From Fonsecaea monophora (lineage: Eukaryota > Ascomycota > Eurotiomycetes > Chaetothyriales > Herpotrichiellaceae), in assembly GCF_001642475.1 (NCBI RefSeq), contig NW_019173999.1, positions 117,765-181,764 of the forward strand: a stretch of 64,000 nt of DNA, given 5' to 3'. The notes below the pieces were generated by a model that had not been told where the DNA came from, searched no databases, and saw only the letters and a list, made by a program, of their open reading frames with translations. Made by a program: the position numbers and the translations under genes. Position 1 is the stretch's first letter. Every line of letters starts with the position of its first letter. Positions 34,083-46,228 of the stretch are shown in pieces.

Positions 34083-35694
34083 ATGGCTACTGCGCCGACA
34101 GCTCCTCCTCCTCCTCATCCTCTATGGCCTGCGAACGAGGCCAAAGTGCCAAACACCTCCGAAATCGCTTGGTCCCGGATCACACCCTCGCCCTCCTGCC
34201 TCGAGAAGCTCCGACTACTGTGCCACAGCCAGAAAGAGCTGGAAAGAGAGGGCTACGTGACCAAACCGCTCAATGCGGCTGAGATCGAGGCCAAGGCGAG
34301 ATGCCTGCGGTGTGGAAGTAAGTCTGAGAAGTCGGAGATTAGAGACGCGGAGGTTCTTTTTGAGCCGCGCAAAGGGGGTCCCAAAGGCGGGACGGGACGT
34401 CTCGAGGGCGTGGGCTGACTTTGAGAAACTTGGGACAGAACGAGCACCACGTCCTGGACCACAGCGTCAAAAGTCGAAAGCCAGCACAGGTGTCGTGAAT
34501 GGGGACAAGAAGACACAGACACAGACACAGACACAGACGGATCTGGATCTGACTCTAACCGCCATTGTCGACACCAAGGAAGAAGAAGCCATGGACGAAA
34601 ACGAGGACGAGACTCCGAACATATCCACGGCGAAACCCAAGAAGAAATCTCCTCCCCCATCATGCACATATCACACGGGTGGGGTCAGGAACAAGGTACA
34701 ACTCGAGACCGACCCAATTATCTCATATCCATATATCATCATATGTCTTCTGACCAACAATCTTTTTTTTTTTTAGGCCTTTACATGTTGCGGCCAACAC
34801 GTCACAACCGGGGGGTGCATTGAAGCTCGTGAACATACTCTCCCCGAACCAGACGATCCTCTGCTCCACAAGTCCTGGCAGTTCTATACGACACCGCCGA
34901 ATCCTGCGCAACTGAATCCAGCCATCAACGCCAGCGCCAGCGCCAGCGCAAGTGGAGCCCATGGCTCTCCTCTCAGCGGACCTCGAAGACGCGGCCACAG
35001 GCAAGGTCGAGGACAACAACAACAAGAAAGAACAAACCAACCTCGTCATCTAGAAGCGATCGCTCTCGACTGCGAAATGGGTGTCGCCGCGACAGGGCAT
35101 CCAGAGCTGATCCGGTTGACGGCGGTAGACTTCTTCAGCGGCGCCGTGCTGATCGACAAGCTCGTCGCGCCCGCCGTGGCTATGACGCACTACAACACGC
35201 GCTTCTCTGGCGTGACCGCGGCGGATATGCGGGAGGCCGTGCGAACGGGCACGGCGATCCTAGGCGGCCGCGACCGCGCACGCGACGCCCTCTTCCGAGG
35301 AGGAAGAGGAGGAGACCACCGAAGAGTCGGCCCCGACACCATCGTCGTCGTGCACGGCGGCTGCAACGACTTCTCGGCCCTGCGCTGGATCCACCCGCTC
35401 GTCATCGACACCCACATCCTCGAGGGGTACACGGGCGTCAAGACCGAGGGCGGTCGCAGCCTGCAGAACCTGTGTAGGCTGAAACTGGGCATCGCCGTGC
35501 AGGTCAAGCGTCCTCGTCTCCTGAGCTTTGATCGGCCGGGAGTGGTTGGTAGCCAAACCCAAACCCAAGGCCAAATCCAGAGCCAGAGTCGGACCCGGAG
35601 CCACCGTTCGCAAAAAGGCCACGATAGCTACGAGGACGCCATGGCCGCGAGGGAGTTGCTGGTGCATTGGATAATGCGCATTCCGGATTCGTGA
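34083..35694 (+). CDS. REX3-like DEDDh RNA exonuclease
   Basis: Three exons, 34083-34317, 34439-34695 and 34777-35694 (introns of 121 and 81 nt, both with CTGAC branch points), give 469 residues. An N-terminal region holds the Cys motif RCLRCGK, completed by the first splice. A second Cys/His motif (CTYHTGGVRNK joined to AFTCCGQH) comes next, as in REX3/REXO relatives. The nuclease domain then shows AIALDCEMG (Exo I, D and E), HGGCNDFSALRW (Exo II, D) and GHDSYEDAMAARELL (Exo III, H and D). The family trims 3' ends of structured RNAs such as RNase MRP RNA, U5 and 5S/7SL in the nucleus. Oddities: a (Thr-Gln)n run from a GACACA repeat in exon 2, an Ala/Ser run, and a Gln-rich insert between Exo II and Exo III. 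Confidence 0.88.
34512..34538 (+). repeat. GACACA hexamer repeat in coding sequence
   Basis: Four and a half tandem copies encode an alternating Thr-Gln run in the exonuclease spacer. Confidence 0.8.
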
Positions 35695-36308
35695 TGTCCG
35701 AGAGTACATGCGTACAGACCCTCGCTCGCAAACAACATTTTGTCCAACTTAGACCTCCATCAGGCGGGCGCTTTGGAGATTCTGGGCCAAGGGGAATGGG
35801 GGAATGGGGTCGGATGGACTCAGATCGGAGCAATATGGTTGGCATCTGGTATCAGGACGAGAATGGGGGAGCTGATTTCGAGCATGAAGCGAGAAAGCGA
35901 GAGCGTGGGTAGACGCATCGGGGACATCGTTCTCCAGGTAATACATCCAGAGATACATAACACAATCCTGCCTGCCCCGACTGCTCCGCCATGAACGTCT
36001 TATTGGGAATTATTCCAGACAGCAATAAACGTTTCCACTGAACCCTCAATGCTCTTGATATTTGTACACCAATCGACTCTAGTGCGTTTACTCTAGTTCT
36101 AACATCTAATCTCATATTCTGAATCTCGGGGTTGTGACACAAGCCCACCAGGATGATACCGCGATCGACTGTGCCTGCCCATCTTCTGTTTCTCTGTCCA
36201 TGACCCTGGCCATGGCGGAAGTGGGCCGTTTTCCGGTCTCCTTGGTCGTTGTCGTTGCCGTTGGAGTTGACTGTTCTGTAGGCTGCAATATCCAAGACCG
36301 CGGGCCAC
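35695..36308. other. Intergenic, convergent 3' regions
   Basis: The trailers of the exonuclease (plus) and VIP1 (minus). Nothing else is recognisable. Confidence 0.6.
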
Positions 36309-39300
36309 TCAAGCGCCTCTTCCTTCTTCAGCAGGTACATTTGCGTCAGTCCTATCCTCTGCAGACAGGAATTGTACAGGAACGAACTGCCGAATACCCG
36401 GCGTCGATTCCAGTGAGAATTCTTTGTCTTGTACATTGGCATTCTCAAATACATCTCCAGCCTCGCTGTCCTCTCCCTCTTTACGTCCATGCTTCTCCTT
36501 CGCTGCTTCGCTCTGCAACAAGCTGGCCCTTCGTTGTGCCTCCTCTTCATGCTTCTCACTCACATTCACCGCCAGAAAGCTCTTGGGCAGCTGCACTGTG
36601 TTGAACTTCGCTTTCAAGGTAGAAATCACCTCTTTCCAATCCTGATGGTTTGTCAGCGATCGCCGCGGAGCGCTTCCAATCGCGTGCTTGGAGTCCAGGG
36701 AGACATCCAGAGGGTCGATCGTGTGGCAGCCAGGGGAGATGGTGATGCGTATCGAGTAGGTAGATTCGGCTGTCTCGGCGTCTTTAGCTTCGTATAGTTC
36801 AAAACAGATTTGGGAGAGGTAATCAAGTTCTGGGATGGTGGAGCGTTTGATCTTGGTGTGGATGCCGCCTTCCATGATGCAGTTGAGTAGAGTGTATATG
36901 TGTGATTCCTTGGTGAAGTAGATGAATGACTTCGCGTCACCGGCTGCCTGTAGTTCTTCTAGATCGTCAACGATCTCACGAAGTAAGGGCAATGATGTCA
37001 AAAGACCAATCTCGAGTTTCTCCTCATCACTGATACCGTATTCCTGCGGGCCAATGTAATCGAACAAAATCTTGCTGTATCGGTATAGCTCTCTTAGTCG
37101 ACCGAGCTTTTGATCTTGCTTCGGCCGACCATCGCCAGATCCGCTGAATAACTTGAAATAGGAAGCGCCCTGTTCCCACGACATAAGAGGAGCCGCCGGG
37201 AGTGGTTGTTTGAGGACTGATTGTCTTCTAAATCCAATCTTTTGAGCAAGACTCTGTCTGCCCTCAGGCGTCCCACCATTAGACGAGACATCGTTCTCAT
37301 GACGTGAGCCATTCGTGGCTTGCGAAATTTCCTCTGCTCTGTCGATTTCCAAGGACGCCCTCGACGACAGACTTTCGTCTTTCGCCATTTCGTCCAGGAG
37401 CGATTGACTGGGAGTGAATGCCCACTCGAGAAATTGTTTGTTATGCAAGGCATCGTACTTCATCGTGTCATACAACTCAGAGATTTTGCTCGGATCTGCC
37501 TTTTCGGTGTCGCAGAATTCCGAGAACAGCTTTTCCCATCTTTCTCGAAACAGTTCTGCATCTTCGCCAGTGCACCATCGAGACTGAATCGAGGCAACGC
37601 TGATCGTCTCTTTGTTGTGCCCGTTACCGTCTTTGCCGTCTCCAGAGCCACTTATTGCGTTGAGTGAAGCCACAGCGCCGGTCGAAAGCTTTTTAAAATT
37701 GTGCCGCATCACCTGTCGATGGAACTTGAGCAGGTCAACCACATTTTGCATGACAACATATGGCTCTGCGACGTCTTTTGGCCACGCAAACGAGTCCGGG
37801 ACAGTTCCTTCGCGAAGGAGGTGCTTAAGCTTCTTCTTGACCTTGTCCATCACATCCTTGGCAGCATTGGAATCGTCCAGGAGGTCTTTCCTGACTTGAA
37901 TGAAATCTTCGGGCAGATCCTGGCGGTCGAGGAATGCCGCGGCCCATATTTGAGCACTCGTCTTGACACGCTTCTCTGAGCTCGTAAAGATCCGGACATC
38001 ATCGACCACTTCCTTGTTTAGTAATTTGAAGTCGTCCCTCATATTGGTGCCGAGATCCTGCGCCTGGTATCTAGCCGAATGCGTAGGCTCCCCTCCCCAT
38101 TTCATGACCAGTTGCAGCTTGTCCAGAACAAGATCATTCTCCGCAGCTGAGAAACGTGAAAACGTGGCACCAGACATTGAATCACTCCTGGTCTGCATTC
38201 GCCTCAAGTCTTTTGTGCTAGACACTGATCCTTTTCTCTCCTCATTGCTGACTGCCTCGAGGAGTTGGTGGTCAGCCTCTATAGTGGTAAGAGTGTCGGC
38301 ATCCGACGATGGATGCATCTCTTCTGGCTTCCTTTTGCGGAACATTGGTTTGATCTGTACCTTGGTGCCCGGTTGATGTATTTTCTTGGATAATGCATTT
38401 TGCAAGTTGCGTAATTTATCTGGATCTTCAAGCTTGTCTCTCAGCGCAACCTTGATTGCCGTCTGCACGCTTGCCAGCGCAGCTTCACCCTTCAGAAGCA
38501 CCTCCTCATGATGGCCCTTGAGCAGATCGGCAAACACCTGGGAGTGAGCTGTGAATTTTAGTTTTTGCTTTGGAGTCCGGTCAGCATGCCTGATGACCGA
38601 GACCACGCCCTTGAGCTTCCATGAATGCTTGGAACTTGGCATAGGAGCTGCAGGCCCCTCTTCCTTGGTAGGAGCCGTGGTACCTGGAGCACTCTCAGCA
38701 GCATCGGGGGCTGCAAGAAGAGGTGATGGAGAAGTGCTGTCTTTTTCACCCGCGGTTGGTACAACTAGAGTCTGAGTGATCTTCTCAATGCTTGGTGGCG
38801 AACTCATTGGCGTGGTTAAGGAAGAAGTCTTGGGCGAACCAGCATGTACCGGATGATGGTGTCTCGACGAATGCGGCAGATGCTGAGAAAGCTTCGTCAT
38901 GCTGGGGGACTTCAAGATCGTCTTAAGTGCCGATCGAGCTGAATGGCTTGTGCCTACGCGGCTCTGAGAACCGTCGCCTCCATTCTCGACCTGCACTTCT
39001 TCCCCAAGGGCATTCTCGCGTTTCCACTTCTCAGCCAAGAAGATATTTCTCAGGATCTTTGCGCAGTCGTTGTAATAGTCCTCGTTATCTTTGACAAAAC
39101 TCCACCCATTGACGTCGATGATATAGCTCGCCGACCCGGTTCGCAAGAGGTCAAAACCGCAGATGCGTTGCCCAAAAGCCCGTGACACTTTGGCCGCCAT
39201 CTCTTTCTCTGCATCGCTAAGTTTCGTGACGTATCTCAGCTCCTTGCCATGTGTATTACGTCGGACCAAACCATCCACGACTGGCGATTTCCTCGTCTCG

Positions 39301-40971
39301 GCATGGCAATAATGGGGACCTACAGTGTAGGCTTTGACGTCTTCGGCATTTTCCGTCTTCAAGAATTGCTCATAGATATAACTGCTGTTCGGTTCCGTGA
39401 TGCACCTTGGAACGGTCAATTCAGGGTCATACTCTGAAGACTTGTTGCCGATCTTGCGAAAAAGTCGTCGGGCGCCGCCACCTTGGCTCTTGGGAAAATA
39501 GATGATAACATTGTGGTCTTCTCCATTGACAGGCTTCTCGACAAAGGGTTTTTTGAATGGTTTCCCGTCAACAACCAAAGTGTCTCCGTCTTCCGTCAGT
39601 TCAACGGATTTTGTAGTTGGAGTGCCGCCTCCTGTGCCATCCTCTGCACCCTCTAGAACCACACCCGACATGGCTTTCACATGCTGGGCAAGCTCCGGCG
39701 ACTCTAACCTTGGTCCACCATCACGGTTGACTTCTATCCTCTTTGGGGTAGGAATCTGCATTTGGTCCAGGATTTTGAGACACAAACGTCTGTCCCAAAG
39801 GACCTTTTGCATGGCCAGATCATTGACGACAAATGGTTTCCGTAGCTTGACATATGCGATTGCCTTGTCGAGAGGAAAGCCATCTGAGAAAAAAGAGATA
39901 AGATAGTCGCTATACTGCGTTAGAAGAACGACATTCAGATACGGGAACCAGGCAGTTGTTTGCTCTACTCACCATATGGGCCAGTTCTCAACATCTATCA
40001 AAGTCAGCCTCTCGTCTAGAGGGTGAAAAGAAGTAGGAAGACTTACCCTCGTCGAGAATTGCTTTATCACCAAAGACGATAACTTCAAATTCCCCTTCTC
40101 CTTGAAGGCGTGTCAAGATTTGACGACTGGGTCGACTTCTGGCCTTGACATCAAGAGCGCAAACCCCAATTCTGCCTACTGGCGTTTTATTCTCGGAATT
40201 AATGCTCTCATTCCTGGAAGATCCCGCAGTACTCAAGCGTCGACCGGAAGCTGAACGGGGATGGGGTATCCGAGGCGGACGAGCAGGGAATGCGGTATCT
40301 GCACCATCAGACTTCCCGGCAATTCCAGTGGTTCCTGAAGATTGGCCGCTAGTCGCAGCAGGTAAAGCCATGTCGCTTTTGGGAGCATATGTCGTTGGGG
40401 AGGCGATCTGAGATGACGTATTTGAGACTAGATCTGAAGGATTAGGAACGCTTGGATTGAAGGCTGGAGGGGATAGCACAGGCAGACCGGGAGCAATGGA
40501 AGTAGATGTGGTTGTAACGATCGTGGGATCATGGGCTGTTGTAGAGTTCTGGGCCGTTGGAGAGCTGCCGTAGGATGTCCTGTCTCCTTCAATGCTTCTA
40601 ACAGATTTGACAGAAGACGGCGGGCTCCTAGCACATTCCTCAGACTTCCTCACTGAGCGAATTGAAGAAACAGAGGCCGATAGACGTCTATCAGCGCTAG
40701 GCTTGGTGTTCGGAGGCGGCATACTTATGCTCGAGCGGCCAGCGGAGGCCTTTGTAGTCTCAGCAGGGGCACCCTTGCGGACATCGGGATTCCTGTGCGC
40801 GGCCAATAAGGAATGGGTTGAAGGGGTGCGGCCAGTTAATCTTTGGGTAGGGCGAGGGGCAGATGTAGTAGAGGAGCTGGTTGACTGAACAGCAGTGAGA
40901 ACAGCGTTATCGTCAGTGTCGTTTTCAGAGGTGCTGGTAGGAGTTCGACGGAGGGGAGAATAAATCTCCAT
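36309..40971 (-). CDS. vip1: Inositol hexakisphosphate / diphosphoinositol-pentakisphosphate kinase
   Basis: Minus-strand exons 40971-40047, 39994-39973 (only 22 nt) and 39909-36309, with introns of 52 and 63 nt, give 1515 residues. The N-terminal ~260 residues are Ser/Thr-rich and disordered. The ATP-grasp kinase begins at GRIGVCALDVKARSRP near 264. The micro-exon supplies DVENWPI, and splicing restores CDYLISFFSDGFPLDKA. KPFVEKPVNGEDHNVIIYF and SYIIDVNGWSFVKDNEDYY are kinase motifs. A histidine-acid-phosphatase-like domain starts near 755 with RHADRTPKQKLKF and runs close to the end. The enzyme makes and removes inositol pyrophosphates (1-InsP7), which affect phosphate sensing, polarised growth and microtubules. 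The full two-domain architecture is intact. Confidence 0.93.
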
Positions 40972-41793
40972 GAGGATCGATGATGTAGGAGGACAGTAAA
41001 ATAGCCGAGAACTTCTTCCTTTAGATGGAGTAGGGAAAATGCCCCGACTTATCCGAGCTGAAGCTGTGGGGAAGAAAAGGTTGAGACTTTTGATAAGAGA
41101 CCAGCTTTTTCTCGAAAAGAGTGGAGTTTCAAAGAATGACGATATTGAAGAATATATGTTGGAAATGGCGAAGCGCCACGATAGAGAAAGGATTGTGGAT
41201 TAATACATGTCTTGGACAAATGGACAAATGGACAAATAGACAAGAAATCGATCTCGACTCTCATTGGGAAGATCAGATCTTCAAGCTGTTCTTTGTCTGT
41301 GCTCCGTAGAATGCAGGCAAGTGTCAGCGCCCATGTTGACGAAGATGGTTGGATGGAAGTCGCAATGAGGCGAAAATTTGTGTGCGAGAGGATGAGTAAG
41401 TGGGGGTTCGTCAGCCAGTGCTTAACCAGTGTGTCGCCTTTAGTGGTGCCAGAGCCTAGAACAAGCAGGGCTAACCAAATAGGCGCACCTAAGTGAGGGG
41501 CATTAGTGCTGCTGCGCCGCCTAGAAGTGGGCAGTCGCTCAACCAGAGGACCTAACCAGGAGTGGACGCAGGCGTGTACCGACGAGACCGAGTACTTTAG
41601 TTAACTCCCCACAGGTCCACGTCAGTGGAGGTTTCTGCCGGGCGGTGAGTGTCTGGCGGAAAAAATTTAGAGATTTGATCAACATTCACTTACTTACCGG
41701 TACGGAGTGCCATGTAGTCTCCATGTCGTAGTCCGCGACTTACACGACGAATACTTGCAGGCGAGGCAGGTACAGGGTACTCTAATTCTACCC
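40972..41793. other. Divergent intergenic region
   Basis: The shared promoter region of VIP1 and UTP21. GGACAAATG is tandemly repeated at about 41216-41235. No gene is seen. Confidence 0.6.
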
Positions 41794-44700
41794 ATGGACG
41801 AAGCAATTGAGCTGCCCCTCGCCAAAAGACAGCGGAGGGAGCTGACCACTACCAAAGAAAAGCCTCCTCCTACCAGCTCCAGACTATTTGCACCCTTCAG
41901 AGTATGTTGGATCTTCTACCTTCCACCTGACCCTCGCGGTTTGATCCGCCTTGCTCATTATTTTCACAGACTCTAGGACTGGTATCACCAACCTCGGTTC
42001 CCTTCACCTCTGTTCCGCTAGGAAAGACAACCTTCCAGATCACCACCTCGGTCGGCGAGACGTTACACACATATGACTTGCGACGGGGCCTTAATCTCGT
42101 ATTCCTTACTCGCCCGAAATGTCCTGGCACGATAACTGCCACCCATGCCTACCGAGACCGAGTCTTTGTCGCCTGGGGTGGATCACAGCCCAACGAGTCC
42201 CGAGGAGTCTGGGTTTTCAAGAGAGGGCAGTTGATAGGAGAATTGGACGTTGACGACACCCACGCTCAAGAGATCCGGCAATTGCTCGTCTTTGGATCAT
42301 GGATTGTTGGCTGTGGCACAGAGAGCCTCGAGGTCTGGAGTAGCGATTCATTGGAACACTATACTTCTATCCTTTCCTCTTCAACCTCAATCAACAATCG
42401 GTCAAGTGGTTCATTTACAGGTCAGGCCTGCACTCTGCCAACCCTATTGAATAAAGTGCTTGTAGGCACAAAGCATGGCTCGGTGGAGGTCTACAATGTC
42501 AGTACAGGAAGGCTGGTCCACACCATCCTCGCTCCCTCCTCTCGCTCCGGTGGTGTTACAGCACTTGCCCCTGCCCCTGCAGTTTGCTTGCTAGCAGTTG
42601 CATATGCCGATGGCTCTCTCCAGATCACGGATGTTGAGGCCGATGAACAAGTATTGGAGCTGCGCCAGGCAAACAACAAGAAGCCCATTACCTCAATCAC
42701 GTTTCGGACGGACGGGATGGGTGCAGGCGACGACGGCCGGAAGGAGGGTATCATGGCCACATCTAGCATTCAAAGCGGCGATATCACTCTGTGGGATCTC
42801 AATCGTGGTGGAAAGGTTGTTGGCGTGGTGCGAGGCGCCCATGAAACTTCCAGCTTGGGACAAGGAACTGGTGTGAACAAGGTCGAATTCCTCGCCGGAC
42901 AACCAGTCTTGGTCTCTTCTGGGTTGGACAACGCTCTCAGAACGTGGGTATTTGATCAGAACCCCTTTTCACCCGTCCCACGTCTCCTCCATTCCAGGAG
43001 CGGACATGCTGCGTCTATCACGAGGCTCATGTTCCTACCAGCAGCTTCAGACGGTTCAGATGCCGCCGGCAAATGGCTCATGTCCGCGGCTCAAGACCGA
43101 AGTCTGTGGGGATTCAGTCTGCGCAAAGATGGCCAAAGCACAGAACTCAGTCAAGGCGCTGTCAAGCATAAGGCCCGCAAATCAGGTCTCCTCGCCGACG
43201 ACGCCTCAGCTGTGGAGGATTTCAAAGCGCCACCAATCATTGATATCGCCTGTTCACTGAATCGAGATGGTGGAATGGGCACGGTCAGCGGCCCCATTTG
43301 GGCCAACACAAAGAACGTCAATGCAGAAGAAATCAGTACAACTGGCTGGGAAAGTGTCATCACGGCCCATGCTGATGACAAATTCGCGAGAACATGGTCG
43401 TGGGGAAGAAAGAAAGCAGGGAGATGGGCACTGGAAACGGGAGACCACAAGCCCGTAACCAGCGTGGCCATCACTGCTTGTGGGACATTCGCAATTGTTG
43501 GGTCAGCAGGGGGCAGTCTCGATATGTTCAACTTGCAATCTGGCGCCCATCGCCAACGATACCCGCCTCGACTCACACCTGCTCAGCTGAAGCAGTTGAA
43601 ATTACAACAAGCCAGCTCAACTCAGGTTCTTACGCCTCGTGGTCATCGGGACGCGATCACGGGCATTGTGGTTGACAATTTAAATCAGACCATGGTCACC
43701 ACCAGCCTGGACGGGACAATCATTTTCTGGGATTTTTCATCCGGCAGAATCATGGAACGAAGGACCTTCGACTCCGCAGTGGCCACTGCAATTCGATACA
43801 ACCCTGTCTCAGGCCTTCTGGCCCTATCCTGCGACGACTTGTGTATCCGCATAATTGACATTGAAACATATAGAGTGGTACGCGAGTTATGGGGTTGCAT
43901 TGGTCAAATATACGACTATTGCTTCTCACACGACGGGCGGTGGATCACAGCTTGTTCAATGGACTCAGTTATTCGTGTCTTTGATATCGCTACAGGTCAC
44001 TTGATCGACGCGTTCAAGACGGATGCAACATGTACCAACGTGGCATTCTCGAGCACCGGAGAGTTTCTGGCCACTACTCATGCCGGCTGTTCGGGGGTAT
44101 TCATCTGGACAAACAAGACACTCTTCAATCACGTATCCACCAAGCAGATTGACGATGTTCGTGGGGTTATTGACTTGAGCCAGACGGCCGCCGCGTTCAA
44201 TGCTGCTACTCAACTTGCCATCGAAGATGACATGTCGGAGGACGAAGCTGTCGTTGACGGATTCGACGACTCTTCGGCGGTAGACCAGCTGGACAAGCAA
44301 CTGCTAACACTGTCGCTCCAACCCCAATCACGATGGCAAACACTACTAAATCTCGACAGCATCCGTGCGAGAAATAAACCTATCCAGCCGCCAGAGAAGC
44401 CCAAAGCGGCACCCTTTTTCTTGGGATCTACCAGCCTCACCAACGGCAGCAAGCCAGAAAACGAGATGTCCATGGCCACCCCGGCCAAAGCCATCGACGA
44501 TTCCGAGCGCTCACGCATCTCGCGCCTCGCGTCCACGAACCAGGCACTGTCCCAACAGTCGCCACAACTCTCCTCGCTCCTCGAAACCTTTTCTTCATCG
44601 CCTCTCCACGACCCATCTACCCTGACAGCTCACCTGTCTTCTCTACCACCCTCGGCTGCTGACCTGGAAATCCGCTCCCTGACCTTCCCCGAGATGCCTC

Positions 44701-44930
44701 TTTTTATTGACTTCCTCACCCACCAGCTCCGCCAGAGAAAGTCCTTTGAACTGGTCAACACCTGGATGAGCGTCTTTCTACGCGTCCACGGCGACTTCGT
44801 CAGCGAGGTCGACGACATCAGGGAGAAAGTCGTCGAGTGGAGACAAGCGATGGTCGAAGAGGAAACACGCCTGAGCGAGCTGGTCGGCTACACGAGGGGG
44901 GTGGTTGAGTTTTTGAGGAGTGCGAGGTAA
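41794..44930 (+). CDS. utp21: U3 snoRNP component UTP21 (WDR36), WD-repeat protein
   Basis: Exons 41794-41901 and 41970-44930 (68-nt intron) give 1022 residues. The short first exon encodes the basic N-terminus MDEAIELPLAKRQRRE. The body forms two WD40 propellers, with repeats such as SVEVYNVSTGRLVHTI, GDITLWDLNRGGKVVG, TSLDGTIIFWDFSSGR and IRVFDIATGHLIDAF, and the linker GWESVITAHADDKFARTWSW. The C-terminal Utp21 domain (about residues 790-1022) ends with ELVNTWMSVFLRVHGDF and VVEWRQAMVEEE. In yeast the protein belongs to the UTP-B subcomplex of the small-subunit processome and is needed for 18S rRNA maturation in the nucleolus. An acidic segment near residue 745 (EDDMSEDEA) precedes the C-terminal domain. 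Nothing abnormal. Confidence 0.95.
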
Positions 44931-46228
44931 AAACAAACCCCCCTCCACAGCAACGTGGGACGAATAATACTCCTCGAACACTCTTTTCACGTGAAGAATA
45001 GTACCCCGAGTACTGCGAGAGTGTATGTATGTACTGTACATGAAAATGCGACGTGTTAGTGACGAGGTATTATAATGTCCAGCCAGCTATTGTGTACCTT
45101 TGGAGGACATTGGCCGTGTCATGTACCTACATAGATAGGCATATATGTAAAATGGCCAGCTGGCCAACTACCTAGCTACCTAGCTAGATAGGCTCTGCTC
45201 GTCCACTCCTCTCTTCTCTTCCATCCATTCATCCGCACATCCGCACATCCATTTCACTGTTCCATTGACTATGATTCCGCTTCACTCTTCAAGACGTCCA
45301 GCCTCTGATGTCCTTTTCCCATGTATGCGGCATCTCCTGATGTAAGGGTACACACCCACGAGTCCATCCATATCTTTCGATCCCGGCAAGGCGTCTGTAT
45401 ATGAAGCTTTCATATATACATGCATCCGCCCTCGTCCCGGAGCCGACCTGCCATCTGAGGTATGGAGATCAAGTGAGGTGGATGTGAACCATTGCTTCCA
45501 TCGTCTCTGCATGCATACCCACTCAACTTCACTCCACTTCGCTCATTTCATTCATTCAGACCGCGACGCACGCGACACACCCCCGACGCCGATCTCTCTC
45601 ATACAGGAGACGTCTGACCTTGGAGAAAAGAACGGATAAGAGTGGAAAAAACAAACCAAGGCGCGCGGTGCGTGCTGTCCATAGGACATTTCCACATGAA
45701 CGGCAGAGTATCGAGCGCAGGGAGATGCGTCTTTTCAATTTGCGGAAATGGCTGGTCGCGGTCGTTGAAAGTGGTATGCGTAGCCCGGTCGATAGGCTGG
45801 AGGGGTTTATTGAGATGCGCAGATCGGTTTCATACCACGGTATACAAAACCCGGCTGAAAAGCGGTCAGAGTATAAAAACTCTTACCAAGCACCCTGCCT
45901 ATGGCTGCTGATTACCTGGCTGACCCTTTTTGACGAGGGAAAACGTCAAAAGCCGGATGAAGCTGCAATGGACACGGCTCTCATTGACCACCATCCGCGG
46001 GTGGATTTGGGTAGGGTCACTGGCCACTGGCCTCTTTTGACAAAGTTGGCTCATAAGTTGCTTGCCTATGTCAAGTACGTCTCGGAACTCGGATTTGTCA
46101 CTGTGCTTGCTTCCTGTGACGGAGGTCGTTGGAACCTGTGCCGCGAAGATGCATGTCATGTGTCAGAATTACAAATAGCCTTGTGATCGGGAAATGGACC
46201 TCTGTCCGATCATGGACAGGAGACGGAC
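44931..46228. other. Intergenic, 1.3 kb
   Basis: No supported gene. It has CCTAGCTA simple sequence at 45166-45191 and a small CATCCGCA repeat near 45230-45253. A 188-codon open frame at 45620-46186 starts at TTG, shows no family feature, and is rejected. Confidence 0.55.
45166..45191. repeat. CTACCTAGCTA tandem simple repeat
   Basis: AACTACCTAGCTACC then TAGCTAGATAGG: tandem tetranucleotide-like sequence related to that at 7707-7744. Confidence 0.6.

Noticed and set aside
45620..46186. 188-codon open frame between UTP21 and the first regulator
   Set aside because: It has no ATG start, no family feature and no splice partner, so it is probably chance.
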